From Maritimibacter harenae (GTDB taxonomy: Bacteria; Pseudomonadota; Alphaproteobacteria; Rhodobacterales; Rhodobacteraceae), in assembly GCF_009882975.1 (NCBI RefSeq), contig NZ_WTUX01000019.1:130645-194644 (forward strand): 64,000 bases of DNA, written 5' to 3'. This document shows positions 26,882 to 34,556 of the stretch, piece by piece; the stretch's first letter is position 1, and each line of letters opens with the position of its first letter. A program made the position numbers and the translations under genes. Below the pieces are notes generated by a model. It made no database searches. It had not been told where the DNA came from and saw nothing but the letters and a program-made list of their open reading frames with translations.

Positions 26882-27168
26882 CACTCAACCACCTTCGGCA
26901 CGGCGAAAAAGCCCTCGCGGGCATCGGGGGCGTTGGAAAGGATCTTGTCGGCCTGGTCGCCTTCGGTCACGACATCCTCGCGGCGCTTGAGGCGCTGGGG
27001 CGTCACCGAGGTCATCGGTTCGATCCCGTCCACGTTCACCTCGTTCAACTGTTCGATGAAGCCGAGGATCCGGTTGAATTCGTCGGCGAGCGCGGGCAGC
27101 GCGTCGTCCTCCACCCGGATCCGGGCGAGATGCGCCACCTTGCGCGCGGTGTCCTTGTCGATCGACAT
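26881..27168 (-). CDS. gatC: Aspartyl/glutamyl-tRNA(Asn/Gln) amidotransferase subunit C
   Basis: A 95-residue GatC that wraps around and stabilises the GatAB core. Family marks are [18 protein letters not shown] at the N-terminus and [18 protein letters not shown] in the middle, with the terminal [11 protein letters not shown]. The ATG at 27168 is preceded by GGAGG with a 4-nt gap. The stop overlaps the gatA start, coupling their translation. Confidence 0.96.
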   Translation of the reverse strand: MSIDKDTARKVAHLARIRVEDDALPALADEFNRILGFIEQLNEVNVDGIEPMTSVTPQRLKRREDVVTEGDQADKILSNAPDAREGFFAVPKVVE

Positions 27169-27196
27169 CTGGGCCTCCAATTCGGTCGGGGCGGGT

Positions 27197-27862
27197 TTAG
27201 CCGCGCGCGGTGTCGCCTGCAAGCCGTGCGCGGGTCATGTGGCGGATGTAGAACGTGGCGAACCAGCCCAGAACCAGCGCATTGAGGATGTGCCACATGA
27301 AATGGGTGCCGATGGGCACCTGGCTGCATACTTTCATGTCGAGGCTCCGGAAGGTGACCGACAGCGCGAAGAGCGCGAACCCGGTCCAGAAGTCCCAGGA
27401 GAGCTGGCCCGAGGCCATGATCGCGAAGAGCCCGATCCACAGGAGCACGGGGATGTAGCCCGCCGAGTTGGCCAGGAAAGGGGCGATATTGGCGATCGGA
27501 TAGGCCAGGGCGGTAAAGGGAAAGAAGAGAAGCGTCACGATCGCCGTCGTCAGGAGCGGCTGGCGAAACAGGTCGCGCGTGGCCGCGAAGGAGAAGAGCA
27601 GGATGAAGACCAGGATCGGCGCCGTGTCCATCGCGCCCGCCCAACGTGTCGCGAAGGTGTGGAAGAGGAACGATCCGATCCCGATGGCGGCGAGCACGAT
27701 GGCCATCGCCTCGGCCAGCGGCAGGCCCTTGCCCTGCGCGCGGCGCCAGACCACGAAGGCCGCAATCAGGAAGGCGAGGTTGGTGATGGCGTTGACCGGC
27801 TCGGCCCAGAACCCGGGTCCCAGGCGTTCGCAATAGGCGTCGATCTGCTCTGACCAGTCCAT
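27197..27862 (-). CDS. Ceramidase-like (CREST superfamily) seven-helix membrane protein
   Basis: A 221-residue polytopic protein opening with DAYCERLGPGFWAEPVNAIT, the alkaline-ceramidase-type N-terminus, and ending with basic residues. The metal-site motifs of the CREST superfamily are readable: SFLFHTFATRWAGAMDTAPI (Ser, His, Asp) and, near the end, GTHFMWHILNA (two His). These support a zinc-dependent membrane hydrolase acting on an amide-linked lipid. The native substrate is unknown, since free-living Rhodobacteraceae are not classical ceramide producers. It lies 28 nt upstream of gatC. Confidence 0.82.
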   Translation of the reverse strand: MDWSEQIDAYCERLGPGFWAEPVNAITNLAFLIAAFVVWRRAQGKGLPLAEAMAIVLAAIGIGSFLFHTFATRWAGAMDTAPILVFILLFSFAATRDLFRQPLLTTAIVTLLFFPFTALAYPIANIAPFLANSAGYIPVLLWIGLFAIMASGQLSWDFWTGFALFALSVTFRSLDMKVCSQVPIGTHFMWHILNALVLGWFATFYIRHMTRARLAGDTARG

Positions 27863-27916
27863 CGACTTCTCTCCTCAGGCTGTTACCCTCACGGCCGAAC
27901 GACTGGAGGTAGACCC

Positions 27917-28609
27917 ATGAAAATCATCTGGCACGGACACGCAAGCTTCCGCATCGAGATCGGCGGGCAGGTCCTGCTCATCGACCCCTGGCTCGAGGGC
28001 AACCCGATGCTCGAGGAGGAGCACCACGAGGCGGCGATCGCCGGCGCGACGCACGTGCTGATCACCCACGGCCATTTCGACCACGCCAACTCCGCGCCCG
28101 AGATCTGCAAGTCGCTCGGCATCCCCTGCGTCGGGATCTTCGACCTGATGGGATACTGGGAGCAGAAGCACGGACTCGAAGTGGTCGGCTTCAACAAGGG
28201 CGGCACCGTCGACCTGGGCGGCGTGAAGGTCACGATGGTCAACGCGACCCACAGCTCTGCCGAAGCCACCGCGGATGGCCCGCGCTACATGGGCCACGAA
28301 TCGGGCTACATGATCTCGGGCGAAGGCCACACGATCTATGTTTCCGGTGACACCGACATCATGGCGGACATGGAATGGATGGGCGACATCCACAAGCCGG
28401 ACATCGGCATCCTGTGCGCCGGCGGGCATTTCACGATGGACATGGCGCGCGCCTCCTATGCCGCGAAGCGCTATTTCGATTTCAAGACGGTGATCCCCTG
28501 CCACTACCGGACCTTCCCGCTGCTCGAGCAGTCCGCCGAGGTGATGAAGGCCGAGCTCAAGGGCGTCGAGGTGATCGAGCCCGAGGTGATGCAGGCGATC
28601 GAGATCTGA
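27917..28609 (+). CDS. UPF0173 metallo-beta-lactamase-fold hydrolase
   Basis: A 230-residue protein beginning MKIIWHGHASFRIEIGG, with the metal motif THGHFDHA (His51, His53, Asp55, His56), then NATHSS, SGDTDIMADM and the final IPCHYRTFP. This is the complete ligand set of the UPF0173 family (YtkL/UlaG-like). The cytoplasmic substrate is unknown. It is divergent from the ceramidase-like gene. A copy of the two-hairpin GTATTT element starts 3 nt after its stop. Confidence 0.92.
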   Translation: MKIIWHGHASFRIEIGGQVLLIDPWLEGNPMLEEEHHEAAIAGATHVLITHGHFDHANSAPEICKSLGIPCVGIFDLMGYWEQKHGLEVVGFNKGGTVDLGGVKVTMVNATHSSAEATADGPRYMGHESGYMISGEGHTIYVSGDTDIMADMEWMGDIHKPDIGILCAGGHFTMDMARASYAAKRYFDFKTVIPCHYRTFPLLEQSAEVMKAELKGVEVIEPEVMQAIEI

Positions 28610-28612
28610 GCC

Positions 28613-28698
28613 GTCGCGGCAGCGCGCTGCCGCGACCCGTGCGGGGGAGGCGCTGCCTCCCCCGCACCCCCTCCGAAGTATTTATGGAACGATGAAGG
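28613..28698 (+). repeat. Two-hairpin plus GTATTT intergenic element, copy 3 (after the UPF0173 gene)
   Basis: A perfect 24-bp palindrome (28613-28636, arms GTCGCGGCAGCG) is followed by a hairpin with a 13-bp perfect stem and 3-nt loop (28639-28667, arm GTGCGGGGGAGGC). Then come CCCCTCCGAAGTATTT and the tail ATGGAACGATGAAGG. This is the cleanest copy in the window. It fills the gap between the rightward UPF0173 gene and the convergent tadA. Confidence 0.8.
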
Positions 28699-28701
28699 GG
28701 A

Positions 28702-29154
28702 TCATCTCTTGCCGGCGAAGAAATCCTTGAGCAGCGTTTCGGCTTCCTCGGCCGCGAGCCCGTCGTAGATCTCCGGCACGTGGTGGCACTGCGGGTGGCT
28801 GAAGACGCGCGCGCCGTGGACGGTGCCGCCGGATTTCGGGTCCGCGGCACCATAGTAGAGCCGCCGGATGCGCGCGAAGGAAATGACGGCGGCGCACATC
28901 GCGCAGGGTTCGAGCGTGACGTAGAGGTCGTGGCCGGGGAGCCGTTCGGAGCCCGCCCGGGCGCAGGCCGCGCGGATGGCGAGCGTTTCGGCATGGGCCG
29001 TGGGGTCGTTCAACTCGCGGGTCCGGTTGCCGGCCCGGGCGACGACGGTGCCCGACGGGTCGACCAGAACGGCGCCGATGGGCACCTCGCCCCGTTCCGC
29101 GGCCGCGCGCGCCTCGTCGAGCGCCTCTTCCATGAAGGAGCGAAATCCGGTCAT
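28702..29154 (-). CDS. tadA: tRNA-specific adenosine-34 deaminase
   Basis: A 150-residue zinc deaminase converting A34 to inosine in the tRNA(Arg) anticodon. The catalytic HAE (His54, Glu56) and PCAMC (Cys84, Cys87) zinc motifs are intact. NPTAHAE appears as ELNDPTAHAETLAI and the substrate-loop residues follow in YYGAADPKSGGTVHG. It is divergent from the pseudouridine synthase gene; both act on RNA. Confidence 0.95.
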   Translation of the reverse strand: MTGFRSFMEEALDEARAAAERGEVPIGAVLVDPSGTVVARAGNRTRELNDPTAHAETLAIRAACARAGSERLPGHDLYVTLEPCAMCAAVISFARIRRLYYGAADPKSGGTVHGARVFSHPQCHHVPEIYDGLAAEEAETLLKDFFAGKR

Positions 29155-29216
29155 TCCCTTTCATCGCCCGCTCCGCGCCGCTGGACAAGGGGGCGGGGCG
29201 GGCCTATCCGGGGGGC

Positions 29217-30026
29217 ATGACCGAGAAGACCCCTCCCGGCGACCGGATCGCCAAGGTGCTGTCACGCGCGGGCGTCGCCTCGCGCCGCGAAGCCGAGCGC
29301 ATGATCGCCGCCGGGCGCGTCGCGGTGAACGGAAAGGCGATCGACAGCCCCGCTCTGAACGTGACCGGCCGCGACAAGGTCACCGTCGACGGCAAGGAGA
29401 TCGGCGAACCCGAAGCGCCGCGCCTTTGGCTCTACCACAAGCCCACCGGACTCGTGACCACCGCGCGCGACGAGAAGGGACGCAAGACCGTGTTCGACGC
29501 GCTGCCCGAGAACATGCCACGGGTGATGAGCGTGGGGCGGCTCGATCTGAACTCCGAAGGCCTTCTGCTTCTGACCAACGACGGCGGTGTGAAGCGCAAG
29601 CTCGAGCTGCCCTCCACCGGCTGGGTGCGCAAGTACCGGGTCCGGGTGAACGGGGCGCCGGACGAGGCGGCGCTCGCCCGCCTGCGTGACGGGATCGTCA
29701 TCGACGGCACGCGGTTCCAGCCCATGTCGGCCACGCTCGACCGCAAACAGGGCGCGAACGCCTGGCTCACCGTTGGCCTGCGCGAGGGCAAGAACCGCGA
29801 GATTCGGCGCGCAATGGAGGCGGTCGGGCTGACCGTGAACCGGCTGATCCGCATTTCCTACGGCCCCTTCCGCCTGGGCGAGCTCAAGGCGGGCGCGGTC
29901 GAGGAGGTGAAGGCGCGGGTCGTGCGCGATCAGCTGGGCCTTGGCGACAGCGAGGCGACCGGGACCGCGCGCAAGAAGCCCGTGCGGCGGGGCCGCAAGC
30001 CCGCCGGGCCCAAGCGAAAGCCCTGA
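29217..30026 (+). CDS. rluB: 23S rRNA pseudouridine synthase (RluB/RsuA family)
   Basis: A 269-residue protein with an N-terminal S4 RNA-binding domain (RIAKVLSRAGVASRREAERM, residues 10-55). The RsuA/RluB catalytic domain follows, with the nucleophile aspartate in GRLDLNSEGLLLLTNDGG near residues 107-124. The LREGKNREIRRAMEAVGL motif is present. The C-terminal tail is rich in Lys/Arg/Pro, as in other RluB proteins. RluB is the likeliest paralogue, but RluE or RsuA is not fully excluded. Confidence 0.88.
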   Translation: MTEKTPPGDRIAKVLSRAGVASRREAERMIAAGRVAVNGKAIDSPALNVTGRDKVTVDGKEIGEPEAPRLWLYHKPTGLVTTARDEKGRKTVFDALPENMPRVMSVGRLDLNSEGLLLLTNDGGVKRKLELPSTGWVRKYRVRVNGAPDEAALARLRDGIVIDGTRFQPMSATLDRKQGANAWLTVGLREGKNREIRRAMEAVGLTVNRLIRISYGPFRLGELKAGAVEEVKARVVRDQLGLGDSEATGTARKKPVRRGRKPAGPKRKP

Positions 30027-30029
30027 CCA

Positions 30030-31328
30030 ATGGCCGGGCCTGCATCCTTCGAGCTGGGTCTGCGGCGCAACATGGGTCCGTTCCTGCAGCAATTGCTCCA
30101 GGTCTTTTTCGTGGGCCTCACGATCGGGATGCAGCGCACCGTCGTGCCCGCGCTTGCGGAAAGCGAATTCGGCGTCGTCCAGGGGTCGATGACCGCGCTT
30201 TTCGCGATCGTCGTCAGTTTCGGGGTGGTGAAGGGGACGATGAATTTCGTCTCCGGCCGCGTGTCCGAGCGGGTCGGGCGGCGGCGTGTGCTGATCTGGG
30301 GCTGGCTCGTTGCCCTGCCGATTCCCTTCATGCTGCTTCTGGCGCCGAGCTGGGGCTGGATCGTCGCGGCCAACGTGCTTCTGGGCGTCAACCAGGGGTT
30401 CGCCTGGTCGATGACGGTGACCGCGAAGATGGACATCGTGCGCGCTGGCGAGCGGGGGCTGGCCACCGGCTTCAACGAATTCGCGGGCTACGGCGGCGTG
30501 GCGCTGGCCGGGCTGGCCTCGGGTTACCTCGCCAGCCTCTTCGATCCGCGCTGGGCGCTTTTCGTCTTCGGCATGGCCGTGATCGTGCTTGCGCTCGTCT
30601 CCGCGTTCCTGGCTTTCACCGAGACGTTGCCCTTCGCGCGGGCCGAGGCGGGGCGGCATGCGGCCGGGGTAAGCGACGGGCCGCGGCCGCGCTACGTGGA
30701 AGGGCCGGAGACGCCCACCACGGCGCGCATCTTCGCCTTGGTGAGCTGGCGCAACCCAACGTTTCTGGCGCTCTCGCAGGCCGGCAGCGTCGAGAAATTC
30801 GTCGATGCGCTGATGTGGGCGCTGGTGCCCGTGTTCATGGTGACGCGGGGCGCGACCCTGATCGAGGTGGGCTGGGTCACCGGCATCTATGGCTTCGTCT
30901 GGGGGGCGAGCCAGCTCTGGACCGGGCCGCTGTCGGACCGGGTCGGGCGCAAGTGGCCCAGCGTCACGGGGTTCTTCCTGTGCGCAGGCGGTGTTCTGGC
31001 CTTTCCGATGGTTGCGGGTTTCGCGGCCTGGAGCGTGGCGGCGGCGGTGACCGGGGTCGGCATGGCGCTGCTCTACCCGACGCTGATCGCGGCGATGGGC
31101 GACATCTCCCACCCGTCGTGGCGCGGTTCCGCGCTGGGCGTCTACCGGTTCTGGCGTGACCTGGGATATGCCATCGGCGCGCTGGCAATGGGCTTGATCG
31201 CGGATGCGGCCGGGATGCTCGAGGCGGGGTTCTGGTTCACGGGGGCGGCAATGATCCTCTCCGGCCTGTGGCTCGTCCTCGGGATGACCGAGACCCATCC
31301 GCGCTTCAACCCGGCGCCCGATCCCTGA
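30030..31328 (+). CDS. MFS transporter
   Basis: A 432-residue protein with about 12 hydrophobic segments in two bundles. The MFS loop 2-3 motif is visible as GRVSERVGRRRVLIWG, and its counterpart in the second half is GPLSDRVGRKWPSVTG. A hydrophilic central loop (about residues 195-240) separates the halves. It starts 4 nt after the rluB stop, so it may be in that operon. The substrate is unknown; drug or metabolite efflux is only a guess from family trends. Confidence 0.88.
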   Translation: MAGPASFELGLRRNMGPFLQQLLQVFFVGLTIGMQRTVVPALAESEFGVVQGSMTALFAIVVSFGVVKGTMNFVSGRVSERVGRRRVLIWGWLVALPIPFMLLLAPSWGWIVAANVLLGVNQGFAWSMTVTAKMDIVRAGERGLATGFNEFAGYGGVALAGLASGYLASLFDPRWALFVFGMAVIVLALVSAFLAFTETLPFARAEAGRHAAGVSDGPRPRYVEGPETPTTARIFALVSWRNPTFLALSQAGSVEKFVDALMWALVPVFMVTRGATLIEVGWVTGIYGFVWGASQLWTGPLSDRVGRKWPSVTGFFLCAGGVLAFPMVAGFAAWSVAAAVTGVGMALLYPTLIAAMGDISHPSWRGSALGVYRFWRDLGYAIGALAMGLIADAAGMLEAGFWFTGAAMILSGLWLVLGMTETHPRFNPAPDP

Positions 31329-31432
31329 GCCATCGGCAAGACTCCCCGCCCTTCCGGGATTGTTCTGGTCCGCAAGCGTCATCCCGCCTATATCTGTTAC
31401 TGGCTTAATCCTTGGCGCCCGAGGGGGTTTTC

Positions 31433-31516
31433 TTGTCCGGTTCCGGTCTTCAGAAACTGTCCTATTTCCTGCTTGTCGCGCTGATCCTCTACGTGGCGAT
31501 CACGGGGGGCGGCTGA
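31433..31516 (+). CDS. 27-residue membrane micropeptide at the head of the XpaC-TelA cluster
   Basis: A TTG start at 31433, preceded by GAGGGGG, opens a 28-codon frame: MSGSGLQKLSYFLLVALILY then VAITGGG. It has a short polar N-terminus, one hydrophobic helix (about residues 10-22) and a Gly-rich end. Its TGA overlaps the ATG of the XpaC gene (TGATG), so it is placed for translational coupling. The composition and position are convincing, but it matches no family I can name. It is below usual gene-caller length limits. Confidence 0.65.
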   Translation: MSGSGLQKLSYFLLVALILYVAITGGG

Positions 31517-32397
31517 TGGCTGAACGGTACGGCGGAAAGTACAGCCCGCAGGACGACGAGCGCGATACGCCCCCTGCGCCGCGCAACGCCTTCGACGGGC
31601 AGAAGCCCGCGCGCGCAGCTGGCCGCGTGAATTTCCTGTTTCTCGCTCCGCTGCCTCTGGCGGTATCGGCCTTCTTCCTCGACCCCGCGGGATTGGCGCT
31701 GCGTCTCGTGGCCTTCGGGCTGTTGATCCTGGCCGCGTGGCTCACGCGCGAAGGGGTGCTGGCGCACGAAGCCTATGACGCGCGCAAGATCGCCCGCCGC
31801 CCGGCCGCGCCGCGCAAGATCCTTGGCTCGCTCGCCACCGGCGCCGGGCTGGCGCTGGCCGGTTTCGTGGGCGGCGGCACGCTCAACGCGGTGATCTTCG
31901 GGGTGCTTGGCGCCGCGCTCCACCTCATGGCCTTCGGCCCCGATCCGTTGCGCAACAAGGGGATGGAGGGGATCGACGAATTCCAGACCGACCGCGTGGC
32001 GCGCGCGGTGGGGGAGGCGGAGAAGCTCCTGGCAGCCATGAAGGACGCGATCCTGCGCGCCCGTGACCGGGAGCTCGAGCGGCGGGTCGACAGTTTCCAG
32101 GCGACCGCGCGGGCGATGTTCCGCACGCTGGAGGACGATCCGCGCGACCTTTCGGCGGCGCGAAAGTACCTGACCGTGTACCTGATGGGTGCGCGCGACG
32201 CGACGGTGAAGTTCGCCGACATCTACAGCCAGTCGCGCAGCGCCGAGGCGCGGGCGGATTACGTGCGTCTGCTGGATGATCTGGAGGCCAATTTCACGGC
32301 CCGCACGCAGAAGATGCTGACCGACGATCACGCCGATCTCAGCATCGAGATCGAGGTTTTGAGAGAACGATTGGCCCGCGAAGGCGTGGCGACTTAA
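31516..32397 (+). CDS. xpaC: XpaC-family (5-bromo-4-chloroindolyl phosphate hydrolysis) membrane protein
   Basis: A 293-residue protein of the XpaC family. A polar, charged N-terminus (AERYGGKYSPQDDERDTPPA) is followed by three or four hydrophobic segments (about residues 40-140). A long C-terminal helical cytoplasmic domain contains GIDEFQTDRVARAVGEAEKLL and SQSRSAEARADYVRLLDDL. The family is named after a phenotype and is not a proven hydrolase. XpaC pairs with YaaN/TelA in Bacillus, as it does here 15 nt before telA. The ATG at 31516 is chosen; a longer frame to 31360 crosses the micropeptide. Confidence 0.87.
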   Translation: MAERYGGKYSPQDDERDTPPAPRNAFDGQKPARAAGRVNFLFLAPLPLAVSAFFLDPAGLALRLVAFGLLILAAWLTREGVLAHEAYDARKIARRPAAPRKILGSLATGAGLALAGFVGGGTLNAVIFGVLGAALHLMAFGPDPLRNKGMEGIDEFQTDRVARAVGEAEKLLAAMKDAILRARDRELERRVDSFQATARAMFRTLEDDPRDLSAARKYLTVYLMGARDATVKFADIYSQSRSAEARADYVRLLDDLEANFTARTQKMLTDDHADLSIEIEVLRERLAREGVAT

Positions 32398-32412
32398 GGA
32401 CGGGGACGGACC

Positions 32413-33606
32413 ATGATGGACGAAGAAACGCGCAAGAAGGCCGCGGCGGAGCTGAAGGATGTCGAAGCGGCAACGGCCGTCGTGCTGCGCGAACCCTCGA
32501 CGGCACTGGTGGCGCTCGAAGCGGCCGAGGGGCCGCAAAAGGACGAGATCGAGAAGCGCATGGACGAGATCGACATGGCCAACAGCCAGTCGATCATCGA
32601 GTTCGGTTCCGCCGCGCAGGCCGAGTTGCAGACGATCAGCCAGGAAATGCTGACCGGCGTGCGCAACAAGGATCTGGGCCCCGCTGGCGACAGCCTGCGC
32701 GACATCGTCACGGCGATCCGCGGCTTTTCGGTCACCGAGCTCGACATGCGCCGCAAGCGCACTTTCTGGGAGCGCATCCTGGGACGTGCGGCGCCGGCGG
32801 CGAAGTTCGCCGCGCGCTACGAGGACGTACAGGGTCAGATCGACCGGATCACCGACAGCCTTCTGATGCACGAGCACCGGCTTCTCAAGGACGTGAAGTC
32901 GCTCGACAAGCTCTACGAGAAGACGCTCGATTTCTACGACGAGCTCGCGCTCTACATCGCGGCGGGCGAGGCCAAGGTGAAAAAGCTCGACGAAGAGACG
33001 ATCCCGGCCAAGGAGACCGAGGTCGACGCGGCCGGTGAGGACGAGGGCGTGCTCAAGGCGCAGGAACTGCGCGACCTGCGCGCCGCGCGCGACGATCTGG
33101 AGCGCCGGGTTCACGACCTGAAGCTCACCCGGCAGGTGACCATGCAGTCGCTGCCCTCGATCCGGCTGGTGCAGGAAAACGACAAGAGCCTGGTGACCAA
33201 GATCAACTCGACTCTGGTAAACACGGTGCCGTTGTGGGAGACGCAACTGGCGCAGGCGGTCACCGTCCAGCGGTCGGCCGAGGCGGCCGCGGCGGTCAAG
33301 GACGCCAACGACCTGACGAACGAGCTTTTGACGGCCAATGCCAAGAACCTGCGCGAATCCAACCGGGTCGTGCGCGAACAGATGGAGCGCGGCGTGTTCG
33401 ACATCGAGGCGATCAAGACTGCCAATGCCGAGCTGATCGCCACGATCGAGGAAAGCCTTGCCATCGCCGATGAAGGCAAGGCCAAGCGCGCGGCGGCCGA
33501 GGAAGAGCTCAAGCACATGGAGAGCGAATTGAAGGCGACTCTGGCCTCTGCCAAGTCACGCGACACCGCGTCCGGCCACAATCTCGGGGAATCCGTGACC
33601 TCGTGA
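32413..33606 (+). CDS. telA: Toxic anion resistance protein TelA/KlaA family (YaaN-like)
   Basis: A 397-residue, almost entirely alpha-helical protein. Family segments are GAAQAELQTISQEMLTGVRNKD in shifted form as AQAELQTISQEMLTGVRNKD, LGPAGDSLRDIVTAIRGF, LMRHEHRLL as LLMHEHRLLKDVKSLDKLY, and SIRLVQENDKSLVTKINSTL near residue 245. TelA proteins are linked to tellurite resistance and to Ter-type stress systems. No enzyme activity is known. It has no signal peptide, so it probably acts on the cytoplasmic face with XpaC. Its stop overlaps the next gene (GTGA). Confidence 0.92.
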   Translation: MMDEETRKKAAAELKDVEAATAVVLREPSTALVALEAAEGPQKDEIEKRMDEIDMANSQSIIEFGSAAQAELQTISQEMLTGVRNKDLGPAGDSLRDIVTAIRGFSVTELDMRRKRTFWERILGRAAPAAKFAARYEDVQGQIDRITDSLLMHEHRLLKDVKSLDKLYEKTLDFYDELALYIAAGEAKVKKLDEETIPAKETEVDAAGEDEGVLKAQELRDLRAARDDLERRVHDLKLTRQVTMQSLPSIRLVQENDKSLVTKINSTLVNTVPLWETQLAQAVTVQRSAEAAAAVKDANDLTNELLTANAKNLRESNRVVREQMERGVFDIEAIKTANAELIATIEESLAIADEGKAKRAAAEEELKHMESELKATLASAKSRDTASGHNLGESVTS

Positions 33607-34547
33607 CGTTGAAATCCGTTCTTCTCCCCGCCGCACTTGCCGCCGCGGCGTTGCTTTCGGGCTGCGAGGCGCCGCAATCGGGCGCCGTCGCCACGGCCCC
33701 CGTGCCCGAACCACGGCCCGGCAGCGCGTCCGTGCCCAAGGCGGACGGCTTGTCGCCGGAGCTCGTGTCCTACTACGCGCGGCTTCAGAACGGTTTGCTG
33801 GCGCAGGGTCTCCTGCGCACTGACGGTGGCGGCCCGGACACCCCGTTCTCGTCGCGCGACCTGGCGCGCAATTTCCTGCGGATCGCGTTCTACGAAGAAT
33901 ACGCGGACGCCGGCGGTCGGCTCATCGCGCGCGAGAGCGCTTCGAAGATGCACCGCTGGGCCAAACCCGTACGGCTCACGATCGAGTTCGGCCCGTCGGT
34001 GAGCGCTGCCAAGCGCACGCGGGATTCGAACGAGTTGCGCAGTTTCGCCGGCCGGCTTTCGCGGGCCTCCGGGCACCCCGTGTCGGTCACGTCGCGCCCG
34101 AACTTCTACGTTTTCGTCGTTTCGGAAAGCGAACGGCGCGCACTGGGTCCGCGGCTCAGGCAGATCATGCCCAACATTTCGCGCACTGCGCTCAACACGG
34201 TCATCAACCTGCCCGAGTCGACCTATTGCCTCGCCTTCGCGACGGACCCGGAGCAGGACGGCACCTACAACCAGGCTGTCGCCATCATCCGGGCCGAACA
34301 CCCGGACCTGCTGCGTGCCTCCTGCATCCAGGAAGAAGTGGCGCAGGGGCTCGGCCTGTCGAACGACTACCCGCTGGCGCGTCCGTCGATCTTCAACGAC
34401 GACGAGGAATTCGGGTTCCTCACCCGCCACGATGAATTGCTGCTCGGAATGCTCTACGATGAACGCCTGCGTCCCGGGATGTCCGAGGACGAGGCACGCC
34501 CCATCGTGGGCACGATCGCGCGGGAGCTGATGGGCGACGAAGCATAG
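33603..34547 (+). CDS. DUF2927-domain lipoprotein
   Basis: A 314-residue protein with a lipoprotein signal (TLKSVLLPAALAAAALLSGC, lipobox LSGC at Cys21). A Pro-rich linker and a DUF2927-like globular domain follow, containing FSSRDLARNFLRIAFYEEY, the central FGPSVSA and the terminal EEVAQGLGLSNDYPLARPS. The ending HDELLLGMLYDERLRPGM resembles zincin-like peptidase folds, but no HExxH is present. The GTG at 33603 overlaps the telA stop. It would place an envelope-facing partner next to the TelA/XpaC pair. Confidence 0.82.
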   Translation: MTLKSVLLPAALAAAALLSGCEAPQSGAVATAPVPEPRPGSASVPKADGLSPELVSYYARLQNGLLAQGLLRTDGGGPDTPFSSRDLARNFLRIAFYEEYADAGGRLIARESASKMHRWAKPVRLTIEFGPSVSAAKRTRDSNELRSFAGRLSRASGHPVSVTSRPNFYVFVVSESERRALGPRLRQIMPNISRTALNTVINLPESTYCLAFATDPEQDGTYNQAVAIIRAEHPDLLRASCIQEEVAQGLGLSNDYPLARPSIFNDDEEFGFLTRHDELLLGMLYDERLRPGMSEDEARPIVGTIARELMGDEA

Positions 34548-34556
34548 GAGACAGGC

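Noticed and set aside
24554-27853. 1099-residue plus-strand frame over ampD, the excalibur gene, gatA and gatC
   Set aside because: Antisense shadow; it crosses four genes with clear functions and start/stop overlaps.
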